Source: Macrocystis pyrifera
Taxonomy: Eukaryota > Sar > Phaeophyceae > Laminariales > Laminariaceae
Reading direction: 5' to 3'
Assembly: GCA_031763025.1 (NCBI GenBank)
Contig: JASSKH010000006.1
Coordinates: forward strand, 9,049,691 to 9,113,690
DNA length: 64,000 bases
The position numbers were made by a program, and so were the translations under genes. The notes beneath the pieces are model-generated. The model searched no databases and was not told the DNA's origin. It saw nothing but the letters and a program-made list of their open reading frames with translations. This document shows positions 23,448-33,878 of the stretch, piece after piece. Each line of letters begins with the position of its first letter. Within the stretch, counting starts at the first letter, position 1.

Positions 23448-26077
23448 CCGGATCGCCGTCGTCTCAAGGGCCTCTTCGTAGCTGTGTGGCATTGAATGTG
23501 TCTCGAGGCAAGTTTGATTTGGTGTCCGATTTGGTGTCTGATTCGGCGTCTGACTTGATTGATTTCGGTGTGGAATCTCCTGCTTCTGAGTGCAAGTCTG
23601 GTGTGACTAAGGAGAGTGAGACTGTGCTTGTGAGTGCGCATGTGACGGAATCTGCTGTGAGTGCTGCTTTGCTGTGCGAACCCCAATCCTCGCTCACTCC
23701 CTCCCCTCCCGGAAGTGAGAAATGGACGTCTGATTCTGGATCCACGTCGTACGTAACGAACGACAAGACTCTCATGTACGATTTGCGTGACGTTGAGCCA
23801 AACCGCGAGTTCATCCAGATTGGAAACAAAGGCATGATTCCCGTGGTAGGGGTAGGAAGCATCAACTTGCGATTCCACATGTATGATGAAGACGGATTCG
23901 TGAAGGATTTTGACGTGCAATTGAAGGAAGTTTTGTATGCACCACAGATCGGCTTCAACCTTTTTTCCGCGTGGAAAGCTTCTCACCGCCAGGTCGTTAC
24001 CCTCGATCCCACGGGTACCCACCTAATGGAAGGGCAACTCAACTTTGCACGTGGTAAATCGAGCGATTTCTTGTATGCCACACGTTTGCCCAACGACCCA
24101 AGCAGGCAGGTGATCAGTGTTCCCCGATTGTTTCCGACTCCGTCTTGCCCGCCTGCATCAGATGACGTACGTGATGTTGCGAATTCGTTTTTCGACTTGT
24201 CTTTGTGTGCAGAAACGCATCCCGACATGCACCTCGGTCGGGAAGTCGAGGGAGTTCTGAGTGACGTGAGGCCTGACGGTGGTTGTGATGAGAGTTCCAG
24301 TTGGTGTTTCTCGCCTGAAGTGATCCCAGAGAGTGAAGCAGAAATGGACGCGCGACAGTTTGACAGAATAGAGCATGAGCAGGCGAATGCTGTTTTGGGT
24401 CCCGGTTCGAATCCGTTCTTTGTGGGAAACCGCACGTCACACATCGACGTTAACGACTTCCACCGTGCGAATGGCCACCTTTCCGAATTTCTGTTGCGAG
24501 AGACCGCCCGCCAACAGGGTATCACTCTCACAGGTGTGATGCAGCCGTGTGGGGATTGCATGGCAGCGAAGGGGAGGAACACACCCGTGAGAAAAAGGGC
24601 GGGCTCGCGGGCGGAGGAGCCGAACGACCTCGTGCACCTCGACTTCTGCGGGCCGTACAGCGCTTCCCTCGGCGGCAATTGCTACATGCTGTACGCCGTG
24701 GATAGCGCGACGCGGTTTTCCAAGTCGTACGCTTTGCGGCGGCGATCGGAGGGTCTCGTGGTGTTCAAGCGTCTCATCGTGGATCTCGCTCGCATCGCCA
24801 AGCGCCCCGTCCGCTGCATTCGCGTGGACAACGACGCCGTCTGGACCAGCGTCGCTTTCCGCGATTTCTGCGCGAGCGCGGGCATCGCCGTCGAGTTTTC
24901 TCCGCCCGGCGTCCAGCAGTACAACGGAGTGGCCGAAAGCGCGATCTGGCGGGCGAACAAGGCGGGGATGGCTGCGCGGCGCTGTGCCGCCCGTCTTCTC
25001 GGGCCTGGGGGTTTCTCGAACATCCCCGGCCTCGACGAGCGCGGCGACAAGCTGTGGGCCGAGTCTGCAAAATGGGCGACGGAGGCGTTCAACCAGTCGG
25101 GGACGACCGCAAACGAGGGCCGCCGGTCGCCGCAGGAGCTGTTCACCGGGAAGAAGGGGCCTTTCCGTGTCCTGCCGTTTTTCCAGCGAGGATACATGCG
25201 CGTCGAGCGGCGGAACAAGATGGAGGACCAGGCCGTCGTCTGCCACTACCTGAACGGAGGCGACAACCACGCGGACTGCTGCGTCAAGGTCGTGAAGGCG
25301 CGCACGGGGCATGTTTGCTACACGAGCAACGTATCGTGGGCGTCGCTGCCGTCGTCGGGGGGGGGGGGGGGGAATTCACGTGGAGTCGGTGTCCCTCTCT
25401 CCCCTTCCGCGCCTGCGCCGCCCCCGCACCCAGGTTTCCAGATCCAGTTCGTGCCGCCGCAAGGGCCTGCCGCTCCGCCGCCGTTCAGGGCCGCCGCGCC
25501 GTCGCCGTTGTCCGTGGAGCCGCCCAGGTTCGGAGCCATGCCGCTGCCCAGAGGAGCTTCGCCGTCTTCTGCGCCGGCCGCGTCATCGCCGGCGCCGTCG
25601 CCGCAGCAAGCATCGGGAGCGCCGTCGTCCGGCTCGCACCCGCTTCCGGCATGGTCTCCGTCCCCGATCCATGGAGCTTCTTCGCTTGGTGGTTCATCAT
25701 CATCTGAGCCGACGCCGGCGGCGTCGTCGCGGCAACAGCGCCCGCCGCCGGCAGCTGCCGCGAGATTTCCGCCTCTCACTCCGCATGCTATGAGACAGGT
25801 CGGGGGTGAAGGGGATCGTCGGATTCAAGGGCGCACTCGGCTGCAAGCACGGGCGATCGCGGAGCAGAGGATGCTTTCCCCGATGGTGGATGGGGCCGTA
25901 AACTCGCCGCTGCCGGAGTCTTCGCCGGGAGATGGGCACCGTTTGGGTCTTGCTTCTCAGGTCGGGCCGAACGTGATGGCGGCGTGGGAGAGGACTGCCT
26001 GTGCGACGAGGGAGCATATCGATGCGGTCATTCGTGACGAGGTTCCGCCTCTTCAGCGTCCCGAAATGCCCACTTGA
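23448..26077 (+). CDS. pol: Copia protease and integrase
   Basis: Third frame. Aspartic protease active site DSG at 23732-23740 (WTSDSGSTSYVTND). Integrase zinc module HxxxxH-CxxC (FHRANGHLSEF ... CGDC, about 24460-24560). The catalytic triad is D 24641, D 24827 and E 24935, with 35 residues between the last two (DD35E). A Pro/Ser/Ala-rich tail follows a 14-G tract near 25357-25371, which stays in frame as poly-Gly. The frame ends at TGA 26075-26077, directly between integrase and RT. Confidence 0.92.
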
Positions 26078-27637
26078 CACGCGAGTGACCTTCACGTGCC
26101 GAAAAGTTACAGGGATGCCGTGCAGGGTGATCATTCGGTGCAGTTTTCAGATGCCATGCAGAGAGAAATTCACGGGTTGGCTGAAGGACAGGTTTTCGAG
26201 CCTGTGCCGGAGCAACAGCAGATAGACAATTGTATCGGGTCGAAATGGGTGTTTGACTGGAAGGTTGATGCGTTCGGTTGGCCTGTGAAAGCGAAGGCGA
26301 GACTTGTTGCCAGAGGTGATATGCAGAGAGAATTCTTGGATTTTGGGGAACTGTATGCACCTACTGTAGATGTGTCGTGTGTTCGTTTGCTGGCAGCCTT
26401 GGCGTGTGAGCTTGACTTGGGGTTGTTTCACCTGGATGTTGATCAGGCTTTCGTCCGAGCGGAACTCGAGGAAGAGGTGTTCATGCGTTTACCGCAGGGA
26501 TGTGGTGCGTTGTCGGGGAAGATCGTGAATTTGGGCAAGAGTCTTTACGGGTTGAGGCAGGCATCCAGGCAGTGGTTTGCGAAGTTGAAGAAATGTCTTT
26601 TGCGTCTGAGTTTCGAACAGTGCCTGGCAGATCCATGTGTGTTTCGTCTGATTGAGGAAGGAAAAGTCGTTTTGCTCTTGGTGGTTCACGTCGACGACAT
26701 TTTTGCAGTGGGAGAACAGGCAAGGTGTGATCAGTTCAAGGAAGACCTGAACAAATTGGTTCCAGTGAAGAACTTGGGGGATTTGACGTGGTATTCCGGG
26801 TGCTATTACGAGAGAGACAGGGAGGCAGGAAGATTGACGATTTCCCAGAAGACATACGTCGACAACCTGGCAGGAGAATACGGTGTTACGTGGGGGAAAA
26901 GTACGCCGTTGAGCACGACGTACAGACTTTGGGAGTTTGATGTAGATGAGCCGGAGGTGAACGAACCTTTTCGACAATTGGTCGGATCGCTTCTGTGGGT
27001 CGCTCGGTTGACCAGACCCGATCTTTTGAACGCAGTACGGGCAGTAGCGAGGTATTGCAGTTCGCCGAAACTGATTCACTGGAATGCGGCGCTCAATATC
27101 CTGGGGTATGCAGTGAGGACGAGCCATTTTGGTATTTCATTTCAGAGAGGTACTGTCGAGGGGCTGAACTTGGTTGCATTTGCAGACGCTGACTACGCAA
27201 GCAAGGCAGCAGACAGGAGGTCGGTGTCAGGAGGAGTGATTCTGTGTGCGGGGGGGCCGGTCAGCTGTATCTCGAAGACGCAGAATTGTGTGACAACATC
27301 TACGACGCAGGCAGAGTATGTGAGCATGGCTATGGTTGCGCACGATATTTTGTTTCTGAGGCAGGTATGGCGGTTCATGTTGCCGAAGGCTGGTATGCCG
27401 TGCATTCCTTTGTTTGAGGATAACGAGGGGGCGATTCAGATCGCGAAGCATCCGATTTCGAATTCGAACTCGAAGCACATTGACGTGCGGCACCACTTTC
27501 TGAGGGAGCTAGTGGAGAGGAAGGAATTGGAAATTATTCACGTAGCTTCGAGGTACCAGCACGCAGACTTTCTCACGAAGCCGTTGCCTGAGAGAGAGTT
27601 TGAGTTCCACCGGAATTTTGTGATGAATTTGAGGTGA
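26078..27637 (+). CDS. pol: Copia reverse transcriptase and RNase H
   Basis: Same frame as the integrase, separated only by TGA 26075-26077; the text continues through VPKSYRDAVQGDHS. RT features: KWVFDWKVDAFGWPVKAKAR, ARGDMQ, FHLDVDQAF, GLRQASRQWF, and the VDD box at about 26690-26698 (VHVDDIF). RNase H: AFADADYASKAADRRSVSGG, TTQAEYVS, and DVRHHFLRELV near the end. Stop TGA at 27635-27637. All catalytic residues are present, so a readthrough or stop-corrected product would be expected to be active. Confidence 0.93.
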   Translation, partial: HASDLHVPKSYRDAVQGDHSVQFSDAMQREIHGLAEGQVFEPVPEQQQIDNCIGSKWVFDWKVDAFGWPVKAKARLVARGDMQREFLDFGELYAPTVDVSCVRLLAALACELDLGLFHLDVDQAFVRAELEEEVFMRLPQGCGALSGKIVNLGKSLYGLRQASRQWFAKLKKCLLRLSFEQCLADPCVFRLIEEGKVVLLLVVHVDDIFAVGEQARCDQFKEDLNKLVPVKNLGDLTWYSGCYYERDREAGRLTISQKTYVDNLAGEYGVTWGKSTPLSTTYRLWEFDVDEPEVNEPFRQLVGSLLWVARLTRPDLLNAVRAVARYCSSPKLIHWNAALNILGYAVRTSHFGISFQRGTVEGLNLVAFADADYASKAADRRSVSGGVILCAGGPVSCISKTQNCVTTSTTQAEYVSMAMVAHDILFLRQVWRFMLPKAGMPCIPLFEDNEGAIQIAKHPISNSNSKHIDVRHHFLRELVERKELEIIHVASRYQHADFLTKPLPEREFEFHRNFVMNLR

Positions 27638-28246
27638 TTTTTCGGATGACAGTTTTTGTTTTCAGATGGAGGATTAAGTGTTCGTGATTTTATGGAGTTT
27701 GTCGGGTTCACCGTTTTCACTTGGTGACACCGCATGTTTTTTCTGGTTCTGTTGGAGCGCAGTTTGTGGAGGATAACATGAAATTACCGTTTTACAAGGG
27801 TGGTTTCCACTGCGCAATCTATATTTTTTAGTTTTGATACCTTGACGTGAAATTGGCGTTTTACCATGCGATTTCACGAAATTGGATATTTGAAGAAATG
27901 AAGAATTGCCGTTTTACCCTGGCGATTTTGAAAAGGGACTACATTTTAGGATTGATGAAACCTCGCAGAATTGCCGTTTTACATTGACGATTTGGGTAGG
28001 TTTCGAAAACAATGTTTGAATCGTTGGAGTTATTTTCTCTGTTCGAAATATTTTTGAATTCCAGGATGCGAGGATGGTTTGATTTTCTTGGAATTTATTT
28101 TTGGTATTGATTGAGGAATGATTTGAATGATAGTGAGAACGTTGTTTTCTGTATTGAATGAGTACAAGTATGATTTCCGGTATGACAATTTGACGAGGAG
28201 TTGAAGATTCGGGTCGAAATCATGACAATGTCGCGAGCAGGGGGGC

Positions 28247-28760
28247 TGAAAAGTATACTCACAGCATTGTCAGATTATCTTGAGAGGAAATATCCCGTGA
28301 GGTATTGCGGAGATTCGGGGGGGTTTCGTGTCTGAGTGGATCTACGATCGGGATACCATCTTTACCCCTGAATTGTGTTTTAGGCCGCATGTGTCTGTGA
28401 CGTACGCTGTGGCTTGCTTCTTCTTCTTGTAATCTACTTCCTTTCCCGACTCCGTGTCGACGACTCCGTGTCGAGGACTCCGTGTCCAGGACTCCGCGTC
28501 CTTCAATCCAAACTACTAAACCGGGGTTAATCAGCCACCGTACAAAAGGGGGTCCGTCCACCCAGGGGCTAACACGCCACCGCCACCGCTGCTATCAAGT
28601 CCAGCTTCAATACATTTCATATCATCAACAGGGCTCCTCAGCCACGACAAGGGTACGGGTTGTTTATAGGGTTTATTTCGTCTTTCTTTTCCGCCGAGCA
28701 TCGGGCTATCCCCCTCGGCAACAACAACAAGGGCGCCCGGAGCACAGGGGCTACTCAACA
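28247..28760 (+). repeat. 3' LTR of the Copia element
   Basis: Matches the 5' LTR over all 514 bp apart from one substitution seen. Preceded by GCAGGGGGGC and followed by the ACTCT target duplicate. Confidence 0.97.
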
Positions 28761-29013
28761 ACTCTCAAACTTGTGCGTGTGTACATATTTCTGTATCGTC
28801 AATGATTTTTTTTGTGGCGCTGCTGCGTTGTTGCCGTACATCATGCTGCACGTGAGTTGTGTGTGTACAGTACTACGTGTGTGTGTCTACACATTTCTGT
28901 ATCGTCAAGGAAATTACGTACTTGCTGCTTCTGCTGCTGCTGCTGCTGCCGTCGTATAGCAAGCGATTACGTGCTGCTGTTGTGCCGCTGTAGAGTAGTA
29001 CAAATAATGAACT

Positions 29014-29016
<3 letters not shown>

Positions 29017-29056
<40 letters not shown>

Positions 29057-29612
29057 CCCGCCATTCCCTGCACGCCACTCCCGCCGCGCGCACCCTATAT
29101 GTTTACTTCGACCAGGTCCGTGGCAAGTGCTACAACTGCCGCCTGACGGACTCCACCATCAAAGACGAAGACATCATCATCAAGCGCAAAAATACTCCCT
29201 TCCATTTCGCCTGCTCCAGGGCTTCGCGGAATTCCGAAGCAGTACGCCAAGCAGATTGCCGCCATCCAGGACGAACGAAAGGAAACAAATTGTTTCCCAC
29301 ATTTCCCAAAATCACGATTATTTCTTCCTACACATATCCAACGGGTTCAACAGCGAACAGATCCACATTCTGGGCCTCCCGCCTCGTTACTACAGCATCC
29401 TGGAAGACTATTTACATATCATGTCTCATCCAAACTCCTATGCTGGCTACATCGAAATCGCGGCCGCCCAGCAACTATACAACATTTCCATAACCGTTGT
29501 CGTTGCCGGCACTGCTGCTTTCTCTCCTGTCCCAAACCTTCCTTTAAACAACAGCCTGTATGTTGTATATCATCCACATGCCAAACACTACTCCACTCTC
29601 TCCCCACACTGA
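29017..29612 (+). pseudogene. Zinc-finger-like and OTU-like segment, unit 1
   Basis: After 37 consecutive C (29017-29053), one frame encodes GKCYNCRLTDSTIKD and TPFHFACSRA (about 29121-29225), a CxxC-x22-HxxC motif like PARP-type fingers. Another frame (from about 29310) reads NHDYFFLHISNGFNSEQIHI, then YAGYIEIAAAQQLYNISITV, and ends HAKHYSTLSPH with TGA 29610-29612. That order (nucleophile loop, GxIEL-like strand, I-V strand, HYS) is the plan of OTU cysteine proteases. The position expected to be Cys is Tyr (TAT at 29319); the His (29586) is kept. Finger and OTU parts are in different frames, so the copy needs splicing or is broken. Confidence 0.6.
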
Positions 29613-30090
29613 TGAAATATGTTATTCTTATTATTAGACGAATGTCATTCTTACTCTTGCGTCACCCGATCTTACGTTTCACATTACATTCATAAATAAA
29701 CGCGATTATTACATCCTTCACCGTTTCTTACACAAATACATTTAGTTTGGTTGGCTTTGGGCTATGTCGCCAATTAATTGCAGTTATATGTACACGAAAC
29801 GACGGAATACCCACTCCGCAGGAAAGCCTTGTAAATACAACTATAATTACGATTTTTGAGGTCGTTGTCACTTGCTAGCTCTTGGCAGACAGACCGACTG
29901 ATAGACAGCTCTTCGCAAACAGCCCTTCTTCTTTGAAACAGCCGAACAGCCAAACAACCTTTCTTCTTTCTTCTTCGCCAAACAGCCAAACAACCTTTTC
30001 GTCTTTCTTCCTCCGCAAACTGCCAACCAATAGCTCTTCGCACGGCGCCTAAAAAAAGAGGCGTCTCGCCTTCGACGAACGGCATAGATA

Positions 30091-30466
30091 GGTGCAGCTG
30101 TCGGCGGCCAAGCTGCTGCTGTCGGTGGCGAACCTGCTGGTGCTGCAACCCCCGCCTCTCCCTTCTCCACGCCCCCTAAGCACACCTCCCCCTCGTCGAG
30201 AGGCGCGTGGTCCTCGCCCTCTGGCAAGAGAGCGGCAACGACAAAGACCGACCTGGTGCCGGCTGTTGTTTGCGACCAGTGCACGGACCAGCACTTACTT
30301 GGTCAAGAACTCCGCGCCTGGTGGCAAAAACGTGGCCTTCGCCACCTGCAAGGATCTCATGTGCGTGGTGGCGGGATCATCCTGACAGGGCATCCGACTG
30401 CGAGTTCTGTGCTCGCCCGATCAAGGAAGGGACTGTCTCGTACTCCCTCGAGACTGCTGACAGTGG
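30091..30466 (+). pseudogene. Cys-rich segment, unit 2
   Basis: Same content as unit 1 (CDQCTDQH, CKDL), but with a 4-bp TACT duplication in GCACTTACTTGG (about 30293-30300) that shifts the frame before the second Cys pair, and Met instead of Thr before the next Cys. A GTGAGT donor-like site follows the segment. Confidence 0.45.
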
Positions 30467-31478
30467 TGAGTGTCTTACCTCTATTGCGCATGCTGTATGT
30501 TGCCAGTACGTTTTTTGGGGGTTTTCAATTGCCTTTTTGCATACAATCCTACGTCAAAGCGTTTATTTATTTCGTCGGCTCCTCTTACACACAGTGCACG
30601 CGAACGCGCACATGCACAACTGTTTGCGGGACGTGAACGAAGGAACGGAGGATTCAGCTGTCGCCGTCACCGCTGCACGGAACGACGTGAGTGCTGCTGC
30701 TACTGTGGTGCATTTTCGGTGCATGCACACGATTTCTGTGTGTACATGTTTTTTTGGTGACCCCACGTACTCATTTTTTGCTCGTTTTCGGCTGCCGCTG
30801 CTGCTGCTGCTGCTGTCGGCGCCACGACGTGAGTGCTGCTGCTGCTGTGCACCTGCTTCTCCTGTGCACTCGCTGCTGCTGTAGTGCTGATGCGTTGTTG
30901 CCGTGCTGTGCACTTGCTGCTCCTGTGCAATTGCTGCTGCTGTATGTAGTGCTGCTGCGTTGTTCCGCGTGCATCATGCTGGAAGCGTACATATTTTCGG
31001 ATCGTCAATTCCGTAGGTTTTGCGATGGCGGCATACCAGGGTACATGCTTTTTTCCTTCCTTCCTTTCATATCGTTGCTATGCTGCTGCTGCTGCTGCTG
31101 CTGCTGCCAACGCTGAGGCGATTCGTTGCAGCTTCTGCTGCTGCTAATGCTGTGGCTGCTTCTGCTGCTGCTGTTGCTGATGCTGCCGCAATATCCACTG
31201 AATGTTCGTACGTATGTACTCGGATTACTGTCTTTCTTGGTCGTTTTTGTACTCAAATGGTTCCTTTTGATACGTGAATTTTTTTTTTGTCGTTTTGCTC
31301 CTGCATTTTGCGTACGTACTGCAATTTCTCGTTTTTGGCTTGGTTATTTTCATATATATCGTTGCTATGCTGCTGCTGTGTGGTGCTGCTGCGTTGTTGC
31401 CGTACATCATGCTGCACTTGTGTGTGTACATATTTCGGTATTGTCAATGAAATTCCGTAGGTTTTGCGATTGCGGCAT

Positions 31479-31785
31479 ATGCTAGATGGGGTGTATCTCA
31501 GGTTCGACCTGGGTCTGCAGCAAGCTTCTCTTTCGGTAAGGTGTAGCGTGGAGGACACGCCAGGTATAGGTGAGGCTCGGCACGGTCAGCCGAGCAGAAG
31601 TGATCACGAAGCATGACGCAAGTCATCTCACATGACAGTCATCAGCAATTACTTGGTGATGGAGGCTGGTAATTCCCCGCCTCAACTATCATCAGATCTA
31701 CGGAGATCTGCGGCCACTTTTAGTACAAGAGTCAATATCCACGATAACGGATGAACCACTGACTGTAGAGTAACGACCTGAGCAG
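31479..31785 (+). other. Hairpin-rich insert unique to unit 2
   Basis: Units 1, 3 and 4 read GCGGCATACCAGGGTACATAC or close to it here; unit 2 has about 307 extra bases between GCGGCATA and GGTACGTAC. Six consecutive perfect stems are visible: 31499-31503/31507-31511, 31546-31550/31556-31560, 31575-31581/31589-31595, 31613-31617/31622-31626 (GCAA loop), 31662-31666/31679-31683 and 31693-31699/31704-31710 (ACGG loop). The ends (TGCTAG...GAGCA) could be those of a small solo LTR, but no target duplication was found. No coding, and family not recognised. It could also be a structured RNA gene. Confidence 0.6.
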
Positions 31786-32122
31786 GTACGTACATTTTTT
31801 CTTCCTTATTTTCATATCGTTGCTATGCTGCTGCTGCCAACGCGGATTATTGTTTTTATTGGCCATTTTTCTACCCAAATGGTTTTTTTTTGATACAAAA
31901 AAAAATATTTGGGTCGTTTTGCTCCTGCATTTTGCGTACATACTACTTTTTCTCGTATTTTGCTATGCTGCTGCTGCGTTGTTGCCGTACAGCATGCGGA
32001 GGTGGGTCTATAGTGAGATACCAAAAATACTTTTCGGACGGCCTCGGGGTACATACTTTTTTTCTCCCTTCTTTTCATATCGTTGCTATGCTGCTGCTGC
32101 CAACGCTGTGGCGATCCGTTGC

Positions 32123-32161
<39 letters not shown>

Positions 32162-32543
32162 GCTTTTAGTGCTGCCGCAATATTCACTGAATGTTTGTAT
32201 GTACTCGGATAATTGTGTTTCCTGGTCGTTTTGTGGTGCTGCTGCGTTGTTGCCGTACATCATGCTGGACATGATTTGTGTGTCTATTACACTTAAACTT
32301 GTGCGTGTGTACATATTTCTGTGTCGTCAATGATTTTTTTTGTGGTGCTGCTGCGTTGTTGCCGTACATCATGCTGGACGTGATTTGTGTGTGTACTACT
32401 GTACTACACTTGTGTGTGTACATATTTCTGTATCGTCAATGAAATTACGTACTTGCTGCTTCTGCTGCTGCTGCTGCCGTCGTATAGCAAGCGATTACGT
32501 GCTGCTGTTGTGCCGCTGTAGAGTAGTACAAATAATGAACACT

Positions 32544-33134
32544 GCCCCCCCCCCCCCCCCCCTTCCCCCTCCCCCGCCATTCCCTGCACGCCACTCCCGC
32601 CCCGCGCACCCTATATGTTTACTTCGACCAGGTCCGTGGCAAGTGCTACAACTGCCGCCTGACGGACTCCACCATCAAAGACGGAGACATCATCATCAAG
32701 CGCAAAAAGACTCCCTTCCATTTCGCCTGCTCCAGGGCTTCGCGGAATTCCGAAGCAGTACACCAAGCAGATTGTCGCCATCTAGGACGAACGAAAGGAA
32801 ACAAATTGTTTCCCACATTTCCCAAAATCACGATTATTTCTTCCTACACATATCCAACGGGTTCAACAGCGAACAGATCCACATTCTGGGCCTCCCGCCT
32901 CGTTATTACAGCATCCTGGAAGACTATTTACATGTATATATCATGTCTCATCCAAACTCCTATGCTGGCTACATCGAAATCGCGGCCGCCCAGCAACTAT
33001 ACAACATTTCCATAACCGTTGTCGTTGCCGGCACTGCTGCTTTCTCTCCTGTCCCAAACCTTCTTTTAAACAACAGCCTGTATGTTGTATATCATCCACA
33101 TGCCAAGCACTGCTCCACTCTCTCCCCACACTGA
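32544..33134 (+). pseudogene. Zinc-finger-like and OTU-like segment, unit 2
   Basis: Same layout as unit 1, with a shorter poly(C). The finger frame keeps CYNC and FHFAC, but the other upstream frame now has a TAG (ATCTAGGACG near 32781). The OTU frame is open to TGA at 33132-33134, with an extra VY inserted in DYLHVYIMSH, Tyr at the nucleophile position and HCS instead of HYS at the His motif. Confidence 0.55.
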
Positions 33135-33502
33135 TGAAATATGTTATTCTTATTATTATTAGACGAGTGTCATTCTTACTCTTGCGTCACCCGATCTTAC
33201 GTTTCACATTACATTCATAAATAGATACAACTATAATTACGATTTTTGAGGTCGTTGTCACTTGCTAGCTCTTGGCAGACAGACCGACCAGCCCTTCTTC
33301 TTTGAAACAGCCGAACAGCCAAACAACCTTTCTTCCTTCTTTGAAACAGCCAAACAGCCAAAAAACCTTTCTTCTTTCTTCTTCGCCAAACAGCCAAACA
33401 ACCTTTCTTTCTTCTTTCTTCTTCCGCAAACTGCCAACCAATAGACAGCTCTTCGCACGGCGCCTCAAAGAGGCGTCTCGCCTTCGACGAACGGCATAGA
33501 TA

Positions 33503-33878
33503 GGTGCAGCTGTCGGCGGCCAAGCTGCTGCTGTCGGTGGCGAACCTGCTGGTGCTGCAACCCTCGCCTCTCCCTTCTCCACGTCCCCTAAGCTCACCTC
33601 CCCCTCGTCGAGAGGCGCGTGGTCCTCGCCCTCTGGCAAGAGAGCGGCAACGACAAAGACCGACCTGGTGCCGGCTGTTGTTTGCGACCAGTGCACGGAC
33701 CAGCACTTGGTCAAGAACTCCGCGCCTGGTGGCAAAAACGTGACCTTCGCCACCTGCAAGGATCTCACGTGCGTGGTGGCGGGATCATCCTGACAGGGCA
33801 ACCGACTGCGAGTTCTGTGCTCGCCCGATCAAGGAAGGGACTGTCTCGTACTCCCTCGAGACTGCTGACAGTGGTGAG
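33503..33878 (+). pseudogene. Cys-rich segment, unit 3
   Basis: Same content as unit 1, without a start codon (CATAGATAGG). CDQCTDQHLVKNSAPGGK is complete, with Thr replacing Ala in KNVTFATCKDL. A GTGAGT donor-like site is at about 33874. Confidence 0.45.

Larger units (their letters stand above)
20868..28760 (+). mobile_element. Complete Ty1/copia LTR retrotransposon
   Basis: 7,893-bp element with 514-bp LTRs (TG...CA ends), a 5-bp target duplication ACTCT (20863-20867 and 28761-28765), a possible PBS starting TGG at 21391, and a short purine tract before the 3' LTR (28239-28245). Domain order is Gag, protease, integrase, RT, RNase H, which defines Copia/Pseudoviridae. The LTRs differ at one position that I could find (C at about 21052 versus G at about 28431), so insertion was recent. 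It sits in unit 1 of the 3.3-kb array; units 2-4 keep the unfilled site (TATTACACTTAAACTTG). Coding is split over three frames and one TGA, described in the separate entries. Confidence 0.97.

Noticed and set aside
25318..25779. Gly/Asp-rich minus-strand open frame
   Set aside because: Antisense of the Pro/Ser-rich integrase tail and the G-run.
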